Assembly (NCBI RefSeq): GCF_947486615.1
Contig: NZ_CANKUD010000004.1
Coordinates: forward strand, 248,001 to 312,000
Source: an uncultured Modestobacter sp.
GTDB lineage: Bacteria; Actinomycetota; Actinomycetes; Mycobacteriales; Geodermatophilaceae
Direction of reading: 5' to 3'
DNA length: 64,000 nucleotides
The notes under the pieces were generated by a model. It did not search any database and was not told the origin of the DNA. It worked only from the letters and a program-made list of their open reading frames with translations. Numbering within the stretch: the first letter of the stretch is position 1; each line of letters starts with the position of its first letter. Position numbers and translations under genes: made by a program. Positions 42,610-52,071 of the stretch are shown here, one piece after another.

Positions 42610-44984
42610 GGCTGCTCCAGCAGGGCGGCCAGGATGCGCGGCGGGCTCACCGGCGTCGACTCCAGCGCCACGCCACGCGGGGCGAGGGCGTCGTTGACCG
42701 CGTTGACCACCGCGGCCTGCGCTCCGGAGAAGCCGGACTCCCCGACGCCCTTCGCGCCCAGCGGGGTGCCCGGTGCCGGGGTGCACAGGTGCTCGAGCTC
42801 GACCGGCGGGAGGTCGATCGCCCGGGGCAGCAGGTAGGTCTTGAAGGCGGTCGTCAGCGGGGTGCCGTCGGCGTCGAAGACCAGCTCCTCGCCCAGTGCC
42901 GCGCCGATGCCCATCGCCACGCCCCCGGTGACCTGGCCGTCGACGAACAGCGGGTTGACCACCGTGCCGCAGTCGTGGGTGACCACGTGGCGCAGCAGCG
43001 ACACCCCGCCGGTCTCAGGGTCGACCTCGAGCACGCTGGCATGCACCGCGTAGGGGTAGGTCGTGTAGGTCTGCATCCGGCCCAGCTCGTCGGGCTGCTG
43101 CCGCACGTTGCCCGGGCGGTAGGTGCGGGTCGACTCCAGGCGCGGCTCGACGTCGAGCGCGAGCCGGTAGCTCAGGGTGTGCACGGCGCCGGCGACCGCC
43201 TCGACCGGCACGGCACGTTCGGGGTCGGTGGCGGGCGCGATGAGGCCCCCGGCCAGCACCAGCTCATCCTCCGGCTGCAGCTGGAGCATCGCCCGCGCCG
43301 TGGCGCGCAGCGTGGCCGCGACGTCACGGGCGGCGAGCACGGCCGCGTTGCCGCCGGTGATGATCGACCGGCTGGAGATGTTGCCGAAGCCGTACGGGCA
43401 CAGGTCGGTGTCGCCCTGGACGACGGTGATCGAGGCCATCGGCACGCCGAGCTCGTCCGCGACCAGCTGGGCGATCGAGGTGTCGTTGCCGGTGCCCGGG
43501 GAGGTGACCCCGGTCAGCACCGTGACCCGCCCGGTGGGCGACATCCGCACCGTCGAGGTGTCGTAGGCGGCCACCATCGCCCCCGGGATGTCCGCGCTCT
43601 CCGGCATCAGCTCGAACGCCAGCCCGACGCCCAGCAGCCGGCCGGCCCCGCGGGCGGCCTCCTGCTCGGCCCGGACGGCGGGGAGGTCCAGTCGCCTCAG
43701 CGTCAGGTCCAAGGCGGTGGCGTAGTCCCCGCTGTCCAGTTCCAGACCGCTGGTGTGCAGCCAGGGGAAGGCGTCCGGCGGGACGAAGTTGCGCCGGCGC
43801 ACCGTGGCCGGGTCCAGGCCCAGCACCCCGGCGATGCGGTCCATGACCCGCTCCAGCAGCAGCGTCGCGCCGTCCTTGCCGAACGGCTTGGTGCCCACCC
43901 ACGGCGCCTTGTTGGTGGCCACCACGGTGTAGCGCACGTGGCAGGAGGGCAGCACGTAGCCCAGCCCGGTGGACAGCGCGCCCACGTGCGCCATGCCCCA
44001 GCCGTGCGTGGGGGCGGCGGCCCCGTGGTCGGAGATGGCGTGTACGTCCAGGGCGCGCAGCCGGCCGTCGGCGTCGAAGGCGACCCGGTAGCGGAGCACC
44101 TGCTCCCGGGTGCCGGCCAGCATCGTGGCCGCCCGCTCCTCCACCCACCGGACCGGCCGACCCAGCAGCCGGGCCAGCAGCGGGACGATGAAGTCCTCCC
44201 GGTTGCCGTACATCTTCAGCCCGAAGGAGCCGCCCAGCTTGGGGGCGATCACCCGCACCTGCTCCTCCGGCATGCGCAGCGTGGTGGCCAGCAGGGTGCG
44301 CAGCACGTGCGGGTTCTGCGTGGTGGCGTGCACGGTGAGCCGCTCGGTGCCCGGGTCCCAGTCCGCCAGGTAGCTGCGGGTCTCCATCGGCGCCGCGGTG
44401 CCCCGGTGGGTGCGCAGCTCCCCGTCGAGCAGGTGGGCCGCGCCGGCCGACGCCGCGCCGAAGTCGTCCGGGCCGACCTCCCGCTCGATGATCACGTTGT
44501 CACCCCACTCGGGGTAGAGCAGCGGGGAGCCCGGCAGCAGCGCCGACCCGGCGTCCAGCACGACCGGCAGCCGTTCCCAGCTGATCTCCACCCGGGCGGC
44601 CGCGGCGGCGGCGTCGGCCGGGGTGGTCGCGACGACCGCGGCGACCGGCTCGCCGGCGTACCGGACCGTGCCGGTGGCCAGCGGCCGGACGGCGGCGTGG
44701 TGCCCACCGAGGTGGCCGGCGTCCAGGCCGTGCGGGATCTCGGTGCAGTGCGCGACCAGGTCATCCCCGGTGACGACGGCCAGCACGCCGGGCATCGCCC
44801 GTGCCGCGGCGGTGTCGATCGCGCCGATCCGGGCGTGCGCGTGCGGAGAGCGGACCAGGGCGGCGTGCGCCGCGCCGGGCCGCGGTACGTCGGCGGTGTA
44901 GCCGGCCCGGCCGGTGACGAAGGTGTCGCCGTCGTGCCGGCGCACCGGGGTGCCGGTGAGCCGGCCGGGCGCGAGGGCGGTCAC
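42606..44984 (-). CDS. Molybdenum hydroxylase large, molybdopterin-binding subunit (xanthine dehydrogenase family)
   Basis: This is a 792-residue catalytic subunit starting at GTG 44984. Family features include TGRAGYTADVPRPGAAHAALVRSPHAHARI, GGSFGLKMYGNREDFIVPLLA, and the C-terminal LGAKGVGESGFSGAQAAVVNAV with the catalytic Glu. At the position of the usual AYRGxG or AYRCSFR loop it reads APWVGTKPFGKDGATLLLER, so it is neither a classical xanthine dehydrogenase nor a form I/II CO dehydrogenase. It probably hydroxylates an aromatic or heterocyclic substrate that feeds the adjacent dioxygenase; the substrate is unknown. Confidence 0.88.
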   Translation of the reverse strand: MTALAPGRLTGTPVRRHDGDTFVTGRAGYTADVPRPGAAHAALVRSPHAHARIGAIDTAAARAMPGVLAVVTGDDLVAHCTEIPHGLDAGHLGGHHAAVRPLATGTVRYAGEPVAAVVATTPADAAAAAARVEISWERLPVVLDAGSALLPGSPLLYPEWGDNVIIEREVGPDDFGAASAGAAHLLDGELRTHRGTAAPMETRSYLADWDPGTERLTVHATTQNPHVLRTLLATTLRMPEEQVRVIAPKLGGSFGLKMYGNREDFIVPLLARLLGRPVRWVEERAATMLAGTREQVLRYRVAFDADGRLRALDVHAISDHGAAAPTHGWGMAHVGALSTGLGYVLPSCHVRYTVVATNKAPWVGTKPFGKDGATLLLERVMDRIAGVLGLDPATVRRRNFVPPDAFPWLHTSGLELDSGDYATALDLTLRRLDLPAVRAEQEAARGAGRLLGVGLAFELMPESADIPGAMVAAYDTSTVRMSPTGRVTVLTGVTSPGTGNDTSIAQLVADELGVPMASITVVQGDTDLCPYGFGNISSRSIITGGNAAVLAARDVAATLRATARAMLQLQPEDELVLAGGLIAPATDPERAVPVEAVAGAVHTLSYRLALDVEPRLESTRTYRPGNVRQQPDELGRMQTYTTYPYAVHASVLEVDPETGGVSLLRHVVTHDCGTVVNPLFVDGQVTGGVAMGIGAALGEELVFDADGTPLTTAFKTYLLPRAIDLPPVELEHLCTPAPGTPLGAKGVGESGFSGAQAAVVNAVNDALAPRGVALESTPVSPPRILAALLEQP

Positions 44985-45868
44985 GGTCCGGTCCGCTGCG
45001 GCTCGACCACCAGGTCGATGACCGCGTGCCGGAACGGGTTCGCGACGCCGAACCGGTGCGCCGCCGTCTCGTCGTCCACCGGGGCGAAGTCGCGCACCAG
45101 GCTGCGCTTCACCGCGAACACGGCGTCGGCGTCCAGGTACGGGCTGCCGGCCACGAAGATGTGCGTGGTCACCGGCACGTACCCGGGGGCGTCGGCGATG
45201 AAGTGGATGTGCGCCGGCCGGAAGGGCAGCCGCCGGGTGGCGGTCAGCAGCGCACCGACCGGGCCGTCGGTGGGGATCGGGTAGTGCGCCGGGACGACGG
45301 TGCGGAACCAGAACCGGCCGTCGGCGTCGGTGGTGAACAGCCCCCGGCCGTTGCCGGCCGGCTGCACACCGGGCTGCTGGACGTCGTAGAAGCCGTCCTC
45401 GTCGGCCTGCCACACGTCGACGCTCGCCCCGGCGACGGGAGCGCCGGAGACCGACAGCACCCGGCCGGTGACCACGCACGGCTCGGCGCCGCCCACCTCG
45501 TCGATCGAGTCGCCGTTGCTGCGCGCGGGCGAGGTGGTCATGTGGAAGGGCCCGAGGACGGTCGCCTCGGTGGCGCCGCCGGCCTTGCGGTGGTTGAGGT
45601 TCTCCACCAGCGAGGAGATGCCCAGCACGTCGGAGAGCAGCACGAACTCCTGGCGCACGTCGTCGCACATCTGGCCGGTGCGGGTCAGGAAGTCCACCGC
45701 ACGCTCCCACTCGGCGATCGTCGGCTCCACCTCGCGCACCGCCCCGTGCAGGCCGCGGACGACGGCGCACAGCAGTTCCCGCAGCCGGGGGTCCGGCGTG
45801 CCGTCGAAGCTGGTGACGACCGCGGCGGTGACGGTCTCCTCGGTGATGTCCTCCGGCACGGTGGTCAC
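44981..45868 (-). CDS. Intradiol ring-cleavage dioxygenase (hydroxyquinol/catechol 1,2-dioxygenase type)
   Basis: This is a 295-residue enzyme. The N-terminal dioxygenase helical domain (IAEWERAVDFLTRTGQMCDDVRQEFVLLSDVLGISSLVENLNH) leads to ATVLGPFHMTTSP. The iron ligands are visible: a Tyr in DGFYDVQQP, a Tyr in VVPAHYPIPTDGPVG, and both His in RPAHIHF. It cleaves a catechol-type ring between the hydroxyls with Fe(III) and O2. A maleylacetate reductase at 49719 suggests that hydroxyquinol is the ring substrate. Start GTG 45868 has an AGGAGG site and overlaps the CocE stop. Confidence 0.9.
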   Translation of the reverse strand: MTTVPEDITEETVTAAVVTSFDGTPDPRLRELLCAVVRGLHGAVREVEPTIAEWERAVDFLTRTGQMCDDVRQEFVLLSDVLGISSLVENLNHRKAGGATEATVLGPFHMTTSPARSNGDSIDEVGGAEPCVVTGRVLSVSGAPVAGASVDVWQADEDGFYDVQQPGVQPAGNGRGLFTTDADGRFWFRTVVPAHYPIPTDGPVGALLTATRRLPFRPAHIHFIADAPGYVPVTTHIFVAGSPYLDADAVFAVKRSLVRDFAPVDDETAAHRFGVANPFRHAVIDLVVEPQRTGP

Positions 45869-47679
45869 CGGGCCTCCTCCCGGGCGGGTGCGGCGTCCAG
45901 CGGGACCACCGGCAGCAGCACCGCGGAGGGGTGCGCCGTGTCGTGGAAGACGGTGTGCAGCGTCGTCCTGGAGCTGGTCACGTGGTAGGGCACGTACTCG
46001 GCGTTGGTGGCCCCGGCCACCCCGGTCGGGGTGTCCATGCTGCTGATCTCCACGCAGATCCGGTGGCCCTTCTCGAACAGGTTCGCCGTGGCCAGCACCT
46101 CGATCTCGTACTCGACCACCTCGCCGGGCGTCACCGGCTCGGCGGCGGCGCGGGTGAGGCGGTGGAACGGCTTCCACTCGGTGCTGCGCTCGGGGTCCAG
46201 CGCCCGGTTGCTGGCCCGCAGCCACCCGCGGGTGAGCTCGCGCTCGGGCAGGTCGGGGTGCAGCTCGCGCTCGCCCTCGCGCACGGTCATCACGTGCGGG
46301 TCGGGACCGATGTCCTTGAGGGACACCATCCACACCGTGTCGGCCTGGTCGATGGCGGCGAACAGCCGCACCTTCGCCGGGCCGGCGATCAGCATCGGCT
46401 CGGCCAGCGGCTCGCTGACGTAGCGCAGCGACTGCACCCTCCGGGTGTGCGTCAGCGGCATCTGCACGAAGGAGTCCGGCGGTACGACGTCGTCGACCGA
46501 GCCGGGCACCCACGGCTCGGGCCGCAGCCGCTCCCAGCTGTTGAGGTGGAACGGCGTCCACACCGTCTCCGGCAGCGGCCAGTCGGTGCCGGTGCGCCAG
46601 GTGTTCGCCCCGGCCACCCAGTAGCGCACCGGCGGCTCGTCGAGGACGCCGGTGTCCAGGCCCTTCAGCCAGTGGTCGTACCAGCGCAGGATCTCCGAGT
46701 GCAGCCCGTGGAAGGGGCGCTCCAGGTGCGCCGGGCCCAGGAACAGCAGCTTCTTGTCCTGGCTGGCGATGTGCCGCCAGTAGCTCTGCGCCCCCTGCAG
46801 GTGCGTCTTGTAGGTGTAGGCGTACCAACCGGAGCCGGTGTAGACCGGGATGTCGATGTCGGCGAGGGAGGCCTCGCTGCGCTCCAGCACGCCCTCGGCC
46901 TCGAACGGGTCGATCAGGGTGCTGAAGTAGGCCGGCATGTGCTGGCCCTTCATCGACAGCACGTTGAACAGGTGCGGGTGGATCCGGTAGTCGGGGTTGG
47001 CCATCGCCTCCCGCCAGAACGCCTCGCGCTCCGGGGTCAGCTCGCCCGGGGCGCCACGGTCCTGGTGGAACGTGCCGAAGTGGCCGACCAGGTAGCGGAA
47101 CAGGTGGACGACGCCGCCGGGGTACTCCTCGCGGAAACCGCCCAGCTCGCCGTAGGCGCCGCGCGGGTCGAACGGGAAGACCGCCTTCAGGTGCGGCGGC
47201 TTCTGCCGGGCCACGTGCACCTGCTCGGCGCCGAAGCCGGAGATGCCGACCATCCCGACGTTGCCGTCGCACCACGGCTGCTCGGCGATCCACTCGATGA
47301 GGTCGTAGGAGTCGAACTCCCGCGAGCCACCGCTGCCGGACTTGCCCACGCCGCGGGGCATGCCGATCACGTGCACGTAGCCCCGCGAGGTGAGCAAGCG
47401 CGTGTCGCCGGCCTCCATCGGCCCGCTCCACAGCGGCGACCAGGCCGGCTGCGGGGGGATCGCCTCGGCCATCTCCGGCCCCTGGATGTCCTTGTTGTAG
47501 ATCGCGAAGGCCAGCAGCACGGGCAGCGGTTCGTCGGTCTCCGGGCGGTAGACGTCCACGCAGAGCTCGACGCCGTCCCGCATGGGCACCCGGACGTCGC
47601 GGTCGGCCACCAGGCCGGAGTGGCTCGGCGCCCGGTCGTAGCCCGGGGGCACGTGCTCGGGTGAGGAGAGTGCGGGCAT
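45865..47679 (-). CDS. CocE/NonD-family serine hydrolase
   Basis: This is a 604-residue hydrolase related to cocaine esterase and X-Pro dipeptidyl peptidase. An N-terminal alpha/beta-hydrolase domain carries VPMRDGVELCVDVYRPE, YVHVIGMPRGVGKSGS and the nucleophile elbow VGMVGISGFGAEQ. A C-terminal jelly-roll starts around LTHTRRVQSLRYVSEPL and contains GHRICVEISSMD. It probably hydrolyses an ester or amide of the compound later oxidised by the co-transcribed molybdenum hydroxylase and dioxygenase. It is the first gene of the minus-strand operon. Confidence 0.87.
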   Translation of the reverse strand: MPALSSPEHVPPGYDRAPSHSGLVADRDVRVPMRDGVELCVDVYRPETDEPLPVLLAFAIYNKDIQGPEMAEAIPPQPAWSPLWSGPMEAGDTRLLTSRGYVHVIGMPRGVGKSGSGGSREFDSYDLIEWIAEQPWCDGNVGMVGISGFGAEQVHVARQKPPHLKAVFPFDPRGAYGELGGFREEYPGGVVHLFRYLVGHFGTFHQDRGAPGELTPEREAFWREAMANPDYRIHPHLFNVLSMKGQHMPAYFSTLIDPFEAEGVLERSEASLADIDIPVYTGSGWYAYTYKTHLQGAQSYWRHIASQDKKLLFLGPAHLERPFHGLHSEILRWYDHWLKGLDTGVLDEPPVRYWVAGANTWRTGTDWPLPETVWTPFHLNSWERLRPEPWVPGSVDDVVPPDSFVQMPLTHTRRVQSLRYVSEPLAEPMLIAGPAKVRLFAAIDQADTVWMVSLKDIGPDPHVMTVREGERELHPDLPERELTRGWLRASNRALDPERSTEWKPFHRLTRAAAEPVTPGEVVEYEIEVLATANLFEKGHRICVEISSMDTPTGVAGATNAEYVPYHVTSSRTTLHTVFHDTAHPSAVLLPVVPLDAAPAREEAR

Positions 47680-47921
47680 GCGGAGGCACGGCCTTTCTCG
47701 AGGCGGAGCCCGGCGTGTTCCGGTGCCAGGACGGAGCCGGGCCAAGGTAGCTCCGGGGCAGCGCCACGGCTGTCCCGCGAGCGCGGCCAGTAGCCGCTAT
47801 CCGCGACGGATCGGTCGCGCTCGGGCCGGCGGGTGGTCGGCGCTGCCCGAGACGCCTCGCTCGCACCTACTGTCCGGCAGCAGCGCCCGGCGCCTGCCGG
47901 GCCGAGACCCGAGGAGGCGGC

Positions 47922-48473
47922 ATGGCCGACTACGACCCCTTCGTCAGCGACGTGGCGCCCGCCGCGTCGACCCGCAAGGTCCGCCGGCTCGTCACCGGCC
48001 TGGACGCCGAGGGCCGCTCGACCATCGTGCTGGACGACACCGGCCGGCACGCTGCTGCCGGGCACGGGGTGCCGACCTACGTGGCCACCCAGCTGTGGCG
48101 CACCGAGTCGACCCCGGCGGACAACACCGGCGCCGTCCGCGACCCCTACGACACCGACGAGCGGCTGAGCGTCGGGCCGCCCGCGGCGGGCAGCATCTTC
48201 CGCACCCTGGAGCTGCCGCCGGACCGGGACTGGCGGTTCGACGAGCAGGGGGAGGAGGTCCGCCCGCTCGCCTTCCACACCACCCGGTCGATCGACTACG
48301 CGATCGTGCTCAGCGGTGAGGTGTGGGCGGTGCTGGACGCGACCGAGGTGCGGATGACCGCCGGCGACGTGCTCGTCCAGCGGGGCACGTCGCACGCCTG
48401 GTCCAACCGGTCGGACGAGCCGTGCCTGCTGGCCTTCGTGCTCATCGGCGGCAACCTGCCCGAGGGGGGCTGA
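47922..48473 (+). CDS. Cupin-domain protein
   Basis: This is a 183-residue protein with a C-terminal cupin: FHTTRSIDYAIVLSGEVWAVLDATEVRMTAGDVLVQRGTSHAWSNRS. The two His/Glu cupin motifs are partly altered (the first lacks HxH). It may be an isomerase-, oxygenase- or sensor-like protein of the neighbouring catabolic region. It is divergent from the CocE operon with about 240 bases between and has a GAGGAGG site before ATG 47922. Confidence 0.8.
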   Translation: MADYDPFVSDVAPAASTRKVRRLVTGLDAEGRSTIVLDDTGRHAAAGHGVPTYVATQLWRTESTPADNTGAVRDPYDTDERLSVGPPAAGSIFRTLELPPDRDWRFDEQGEEVRPLAFHTTRSIDYAIVLSGEVWAVLDATEVRMTAGDVLVQRGTSHAWSNRSDEPCLLAFVLIGGNLPEGG

Positions 48474-48485
48474 CCACCGCGACGG

Positions 48486-49538
48486 TCAGCCGCGCGTCGG
48501 GGACTCCGCGGCGGTCGCCGACGGGAGCTCGCCGAAGCGGGCCCGGTAGGCGGCGGAGAAGCGGCCGAGGTGGGTGAGGCCGCAGGCCTGGGCGGCCTCG
48601 GTGACGCTGAGGCCGTCCTCGGTCAGCCGGGCCCGCGCCGCATCGAGCCGGACGTCGCGCAGGTAGCCCATCGGCGACACGTCGAGGTGGGCGGAGAAGG
48701 CCTCCTGCAGCCGGCGCACGCTCGAGCCGGTGGCCCGGGCGATGTCGGTGACGGTCAGCGGTTCCGCGAAGTGCTCGTGGACGAACTCCTGGGCGCGGCG
48801 CACGGTGCGCGGCCGCAGCGGTGCGCCCCGGGCCGACAGCGCCTCGGTCCAGCTGTGCTGGTGCCCGGTCAGCAGACCGGCGACCAGGCTGCGCACGTGG
48901 CTGTGCCGGACGGCCGGTGAGTCGAAGAGGCCGGGGCGGTCGAGCTCGGCGAGCAGGAAGTGCACCATGGCCAGCCACGACCTCCCGGCCTCGCTGTGCA
49001 GGTCGAGCACCGGTGCGAACCGGACCGGGCCGGTCACCGGCCGGCCGAGGAGGGCGCTGAGCTCGCGCTCGACCAGCCCGGTGCTCAGCTTCAGGCCGAT
49101 CAGCCCGCTGTCGGCCCGGGCGCGCAGCTCGTGCCGCTGCCCGGCCGTGTGCACCGCGGCGGTGTCGGGACCGACGTGCACCTCCGTGTTGCCGGCCACC
49201 GCGACGACGGAGCCGGAGAGGGCGAGGTTCACGTGGTAGCCGGTCGACTCACGGTCGGGCACCACCCGGACGTCACCACCGGGGTGGATGTAGCCGAGCG
49301 TGAAGTCCTCGGTGTGCACGGCGCGCAGCACCGAGGGGCCGCCGAACACCCGGCCCACCCGCGGCGCCACCTCGGCCGGGTAGTAGACGTCGTTGAGGCG
49401 GGTCGTGAACTCGGCGACGTCGGAGGACCGGCACAGCGCGAAGCGGTGCAGCGGTGGTGGCACGGACGTCGCGGGACGTCCGGCGAGGTGGGGGGCGAGC
49501 ACGGCCCGAGCGTAGAGGTCCGGCGTGGCCCACGTCAC
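48486..49538 (-). CDS. AraC-family regulator
   Basis: This is a 350-residue regulator. The N-terminal ligand domain (about 30-200, AraC-binding-2-like: GYIHPGGDVRVVPDRESTGYHVNLALSGS) is followed by a C-terminal double HTH (AQEFVHEHFAEPLTVTDIARATGSSVRRLQEAFSAHLDVSPMGYLRDVRL...GRFSAAYRARFGELP). It stands between the catabolic operon and the maleylacetate reductase gene, divergent from the latter, and probably activates both sets in response to the aromatic substrate. Confidence 0.87.
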   Translation of the reverse strand: MTWATPDLYARAVLAPHLAGRPATSVPPPLHRFALCRSSDVAEFTTRLNDVYYPAEVAPRVGRVFGGPSVLRAVHTEDFTLGYIHPGGDVRVVPDRESTGYHVNLALSGSVVAVAGNTEVHVGPDTAAVHTAGQRHELRARADSGLIGLKLSTGLVERELSALLGRPVTGPVRFAPVLDLHSEAGRSWLAMVHFLLAELDRPGLFDSPAVRHSHVRSLVAGLLTGHQHSWTEALSARGAPLRPRTVRRAQEFVHEHFAEPLTVTDIARATGSSVRRLQEAFSAHLDVSPMGYLRDVRLDAARARLTEDGLSVTEAAQACGLTHLGRFSAAYRARFGELPSATAAESPTRG

Positions 49539-49718
49539 TGAGGTGACGTGCGCTGCACCGGTGCCCCGGTGCCGTGTCCGCGATGCGCGGCTGGTGTCCC
49601 GCAGGCGCGGCTAAGTGGCGCGGAGGCGTGCTCCGGCGGTCCAGCACCTTCTCCGGCCGGGCCACGGGGGTGACCCTGTGCCGGACGACGACGTGGTCCG
49701 ACCGGCGGGAGGTGCGCA

Positions 49719-50786
49719 GTGCAGGGAGACCGGTTCGAGCTCGACGGCCTGCCCACCCGGGTGGTCTTCGGCGCGGGACGCCGGGCCGACGTGCCCGCCG
49801 AGGTGACCCGGCTGGACGGTCGCCGGGTGCTGCTGGTGACCGGCCGGTCCCAGGCGGCCGTGGTCGCCGAGCTCCGCGGCGCGCTCGGCGACCGGTGCGC
49901 CGGCGTCCTGGACGGCGCGGTGGAGCACGTGCCCGTGGCGCTGGCCGAGCAGGCCCGGCGCGCAGCGGACGACCTCGCGGCCGACGTGCTGGTCGCCGTG
50001 GGGGGCGGGTCGGCCATCGGGCTGGCGAAGGCAGTCGCGCTGACCAGCGGCCGGCCGCTGCTGGTCGTCCCCACCACCTACGCCGGTTCGGAGATGACGG
50101 CGATCTGGGGGACGACGGACGGCGGCCGGAAGACCACCGGGCGGGACGACCGGGTGCGCCCCCGGGTCGTGGTCTACGACCCGGAGCTGACCCTGGACCT
50201 GCCCGCGGCGACCTCGGCCGCCAGCGGGATGAACGCCGCGGCCCACTGCGTCGAGGCGCTGTGGCTGCCCGCCACCAACGCCCTGGTCGACGCGGTGGCC
50301 GAGGAGGGCCTGCGCCAGCTGGGCGAGGCACTGCCCGCGCTGGCCCGCGACCGGCACGACCGGGGCGCCCGGGGGACGGCGCTGCGCGGCGCCTGGCTCG
50401 GCGGGACGGCGCTGGCGCTGGCCGGCACCGGCCTGCACCACAAGATCTGCCACGAGCTGGGCGGGCTGGGCCTCCCGCACGCCCCCGTCCACGCCGCCGT
50501 GCTGCCGGCGGTCGCCGCGCTGCTGGCCGATGCGGCGCCCGCGGCGGTCGACCGGGTCGCCCGCGCGCTGGGCGGTGGCGACGGGCCTGCCGCGCTGCGC
50601 CGGCTCGCCCGGCAGGCCGGCGCGCCGACCTCGCTGGCCGCGCTCGGGCTGCGCGAGTCCGAGGTGGACGAGGTCGCCGAACGGGTGGCCGCGGCCGGAC
50701 CGGCCGCACCGCGGCCGGTCAGCGCGGTCGACGTCCGCCGGGTGCTGCTGGACGCCCTCGCCGGGGACGAGGCGGTCCCGGCGTGA
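49719..50786 (+). CDS. Maleylacetate reductase (iron-type alcohol dehydrogenase family)
   Basis: This is a 355-residue protein. It has RVVFGAGRRADVPAEV, the nucleotide-binding VAVGGGSAIGLAKAVAL, the family-specific VVPTTYAGSEMTAIWGTTDGGRKTTGRD, and metal-site His residues in AAHCVEALW, LHHKICHELGG and GLPHAPVHAAV. Maleylacetate reductases turn maleylacetate into 3-oxoadipate, the step after hydroxyquinol cleavage. GTG 49719 has a GGGAGG site. Together with the 44981 dioxygenase this is the strongest evidence for a hydroxyquinol pathway. Confidence 0.9.
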   Translation: MQGDRFELDGLPTRVVFGAGRRADVPAEVTRLDGRRVLLVTGRSQAAVVAELRGALGDRCAGVLDGAVEHVPVALAEQARRAADDLAADVLVAVGGGSAIGLAKAVALTSGRPLLVVPTTYAGSEMTAIWGTTDGGRKTTGRDDRVRPRVVVYDPELTLDLPAATSAASGMNAAAHCVEALWLPATNALVDAVAEEGLRQLGEALPALARDRHDRGARGTALRGAWLGGTALALAGTGLHHKICHELGGLGLPHAPVHAAVLPAVAALLADAAPAAVDRVARALGGGDGPAALRRLARQAGAPTSLAALGLRESEVDEVAERVAAAGPAAPRPVSAVDVRRVLLDALAGDEAVPA

Positions 50787-50860
50787 CCCAGCTCCCGAGC
50801 CGGCGCTCCCGACCGCACCGCCGACCCCGGTGCGGCTCCCGACCAGAGACGAGGACCAGC

Positions 50861-50938
50861 ATGACCGGAGCCGAGCCCCGCACGTCCACGCCCGACCGGG
50901 GACGCGCGGTGCCAGCCGCCGGGGTGGTGCGGGCATGA
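50861..50938 (+). CDS. Possible 25-residue leader ORF before the permease
   Basis: A short frame from ATG 50861 (MTGAEPRTSTPDRGRAVPAA...) has a good AGGA site and ends in a TGA that overlaps the permease ATG at 50935. It could couple translation into the permease gene, or be the remnant of a lost gene in this gap. No domain is recognisable. Confidence 0.3.
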   Translation: MTGAEPRTSTPDRGRAVPAAGVVRA

Positions 50939-52008
50939 GCAGCACCCCCACGGCCCCCACCACCTCACCGGAGGGACCGCCGCGGCCGGCTCCCGACGGG
51001 CCGCCCCGGTCGGCAGGAGGAACGGTGCAGCGCGCCGGGCGCCTGGTGCTGGGGCAGGACTTCCTCGGGGTCCTGGTCGCGACCGTCGCACTCGTGCTGC
51101 TGATCGGTGCCAACTACCCGCGCTTCCTGCAGCCCGACCAGCTGGCGTCGATCCTGAACAACGCGGCCTACATCGGCATCCTGGCCTGTGGCCTGGCCTT
51201 CCTGCTGGCGATGCGGGAGCTGGACCTCTCGGTCGGCTCGGTCTACGCGCTCACCGCACTGGCCTGCGCCATGCTGGTCCAGGAGGGCCTGGACCCGTGG
51301 CTGGCCGCGCTGCTCGCCATCGTCGTCGGTGGCGTCCTCGGCCTGGTGAACGCGCTGCTGATCCAGTACGTCGGGTTGCCCTCGATCGTCGCCACGCTGG
51401 CCACGCTGGCCATGTACCGGGGCCTGACCCTCGCGCTCAGCGAGGGCACCCAGGTGGTCGGGCCGCCGATCGACTCGTCGTTCTCCCAGGTGATCAGCGC
51501 CGACGTGCTCGGCATCCCGGTGCCCGGGCTGACGCTGATCGTGGTCGCCGCGGTGCTGACCGTCGTGCTGCGTGCCACGCCGTTCGGCTACCGGGTGCGC
51601 TCGATCGGGTCCAACCCGGAGGCGGCCGCGTTCAGCGGCATCCCGGTGGGCCGGGTGCGCACCCAGGCGTTCGTGCTGACCGGTGCGCTCGGCGGCCTCG
51701 CCGGCGTGCTCACCATCGGCTACCTCGGCGCCGCGGACCCGAACACCGGCACCGGCTACGAGCTGCAGGCCATCGCCGCCGCGGTGATCGGCGGCACCTC
51801 GCTGGCGGGGGGCCGCGCCACCATCGTCGGCGCCGCGCTCGGCGCCGTCCTGCTCGGGGTGGTGGCCAGCGGGCTCGCCTACTTCAGCGTGCCGATCAAC
51901 TGGAACCAGTTCGCCCTCGGCGCGGTGATCCTCGGCGCGGTCTCGCTGGACAGCTTCGTGCGCCGCCGGCGGCGGCGGGCCCGTGCGGCCGCCGGCCCCC
52001 GCCTCTGA
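50935..52008 (+). CDS. Ribose-type ABC importer permease (RbsC-like)
   Basis: This is a 357-residue permease with about ten helices. Features of the RbsC/XylH family are LAFLLAMRELDLSVGSVYALTALACAML, GLPSIVATLATLAMYRGLTLALSEG, AAAFSGIPVGRVRTQAFVLTGALGGLAGVL and AVIGGTSLAGGRATIVGAALGAVL. It belongs with the binding protein at 52072 and the ATPase at 53183. Neighbourhood suggests that the importer may carry an aromatic or glycosylated substrate rather than ribose. Confidence 0.9.
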   Translation: MSSTPTAPTTSPEGPPRPAPDGPPRSAGGTVQRAGRLVLGQDFLGVLVATVALVLLIGANYPRFLQPDQLASILNNAAYIGILACGLAFLLAMRELDLSVGSVYALTALACAMLVQEGLDPWLAALLAIVVGGVLGLVNALLIQYVGLPSIVATLATLAMYRGLTLALSEGTQVVGPPIDSSFSQVISADVLGIPVPGLTLIVVAAVLTVVLRATPFGYRVRSIGSNPEAAAFSGIPVGRVRTQAFVLTGALGGLAGVLTIGYLGAADPNTGTGYELQAIAAAVIGGTSLAGGRATIVGAALGAVLLGVVASGLAYFSVPINWNQFALGAVILGAVSLDSFVRRRRRRARAAAGPRL

Positions 52009-52071
52009 CGCCCGGCACCACCCATCCCTGTTCGTCCCGCTGTACCCGTGCCACCCACCTGGAGGAAGACC

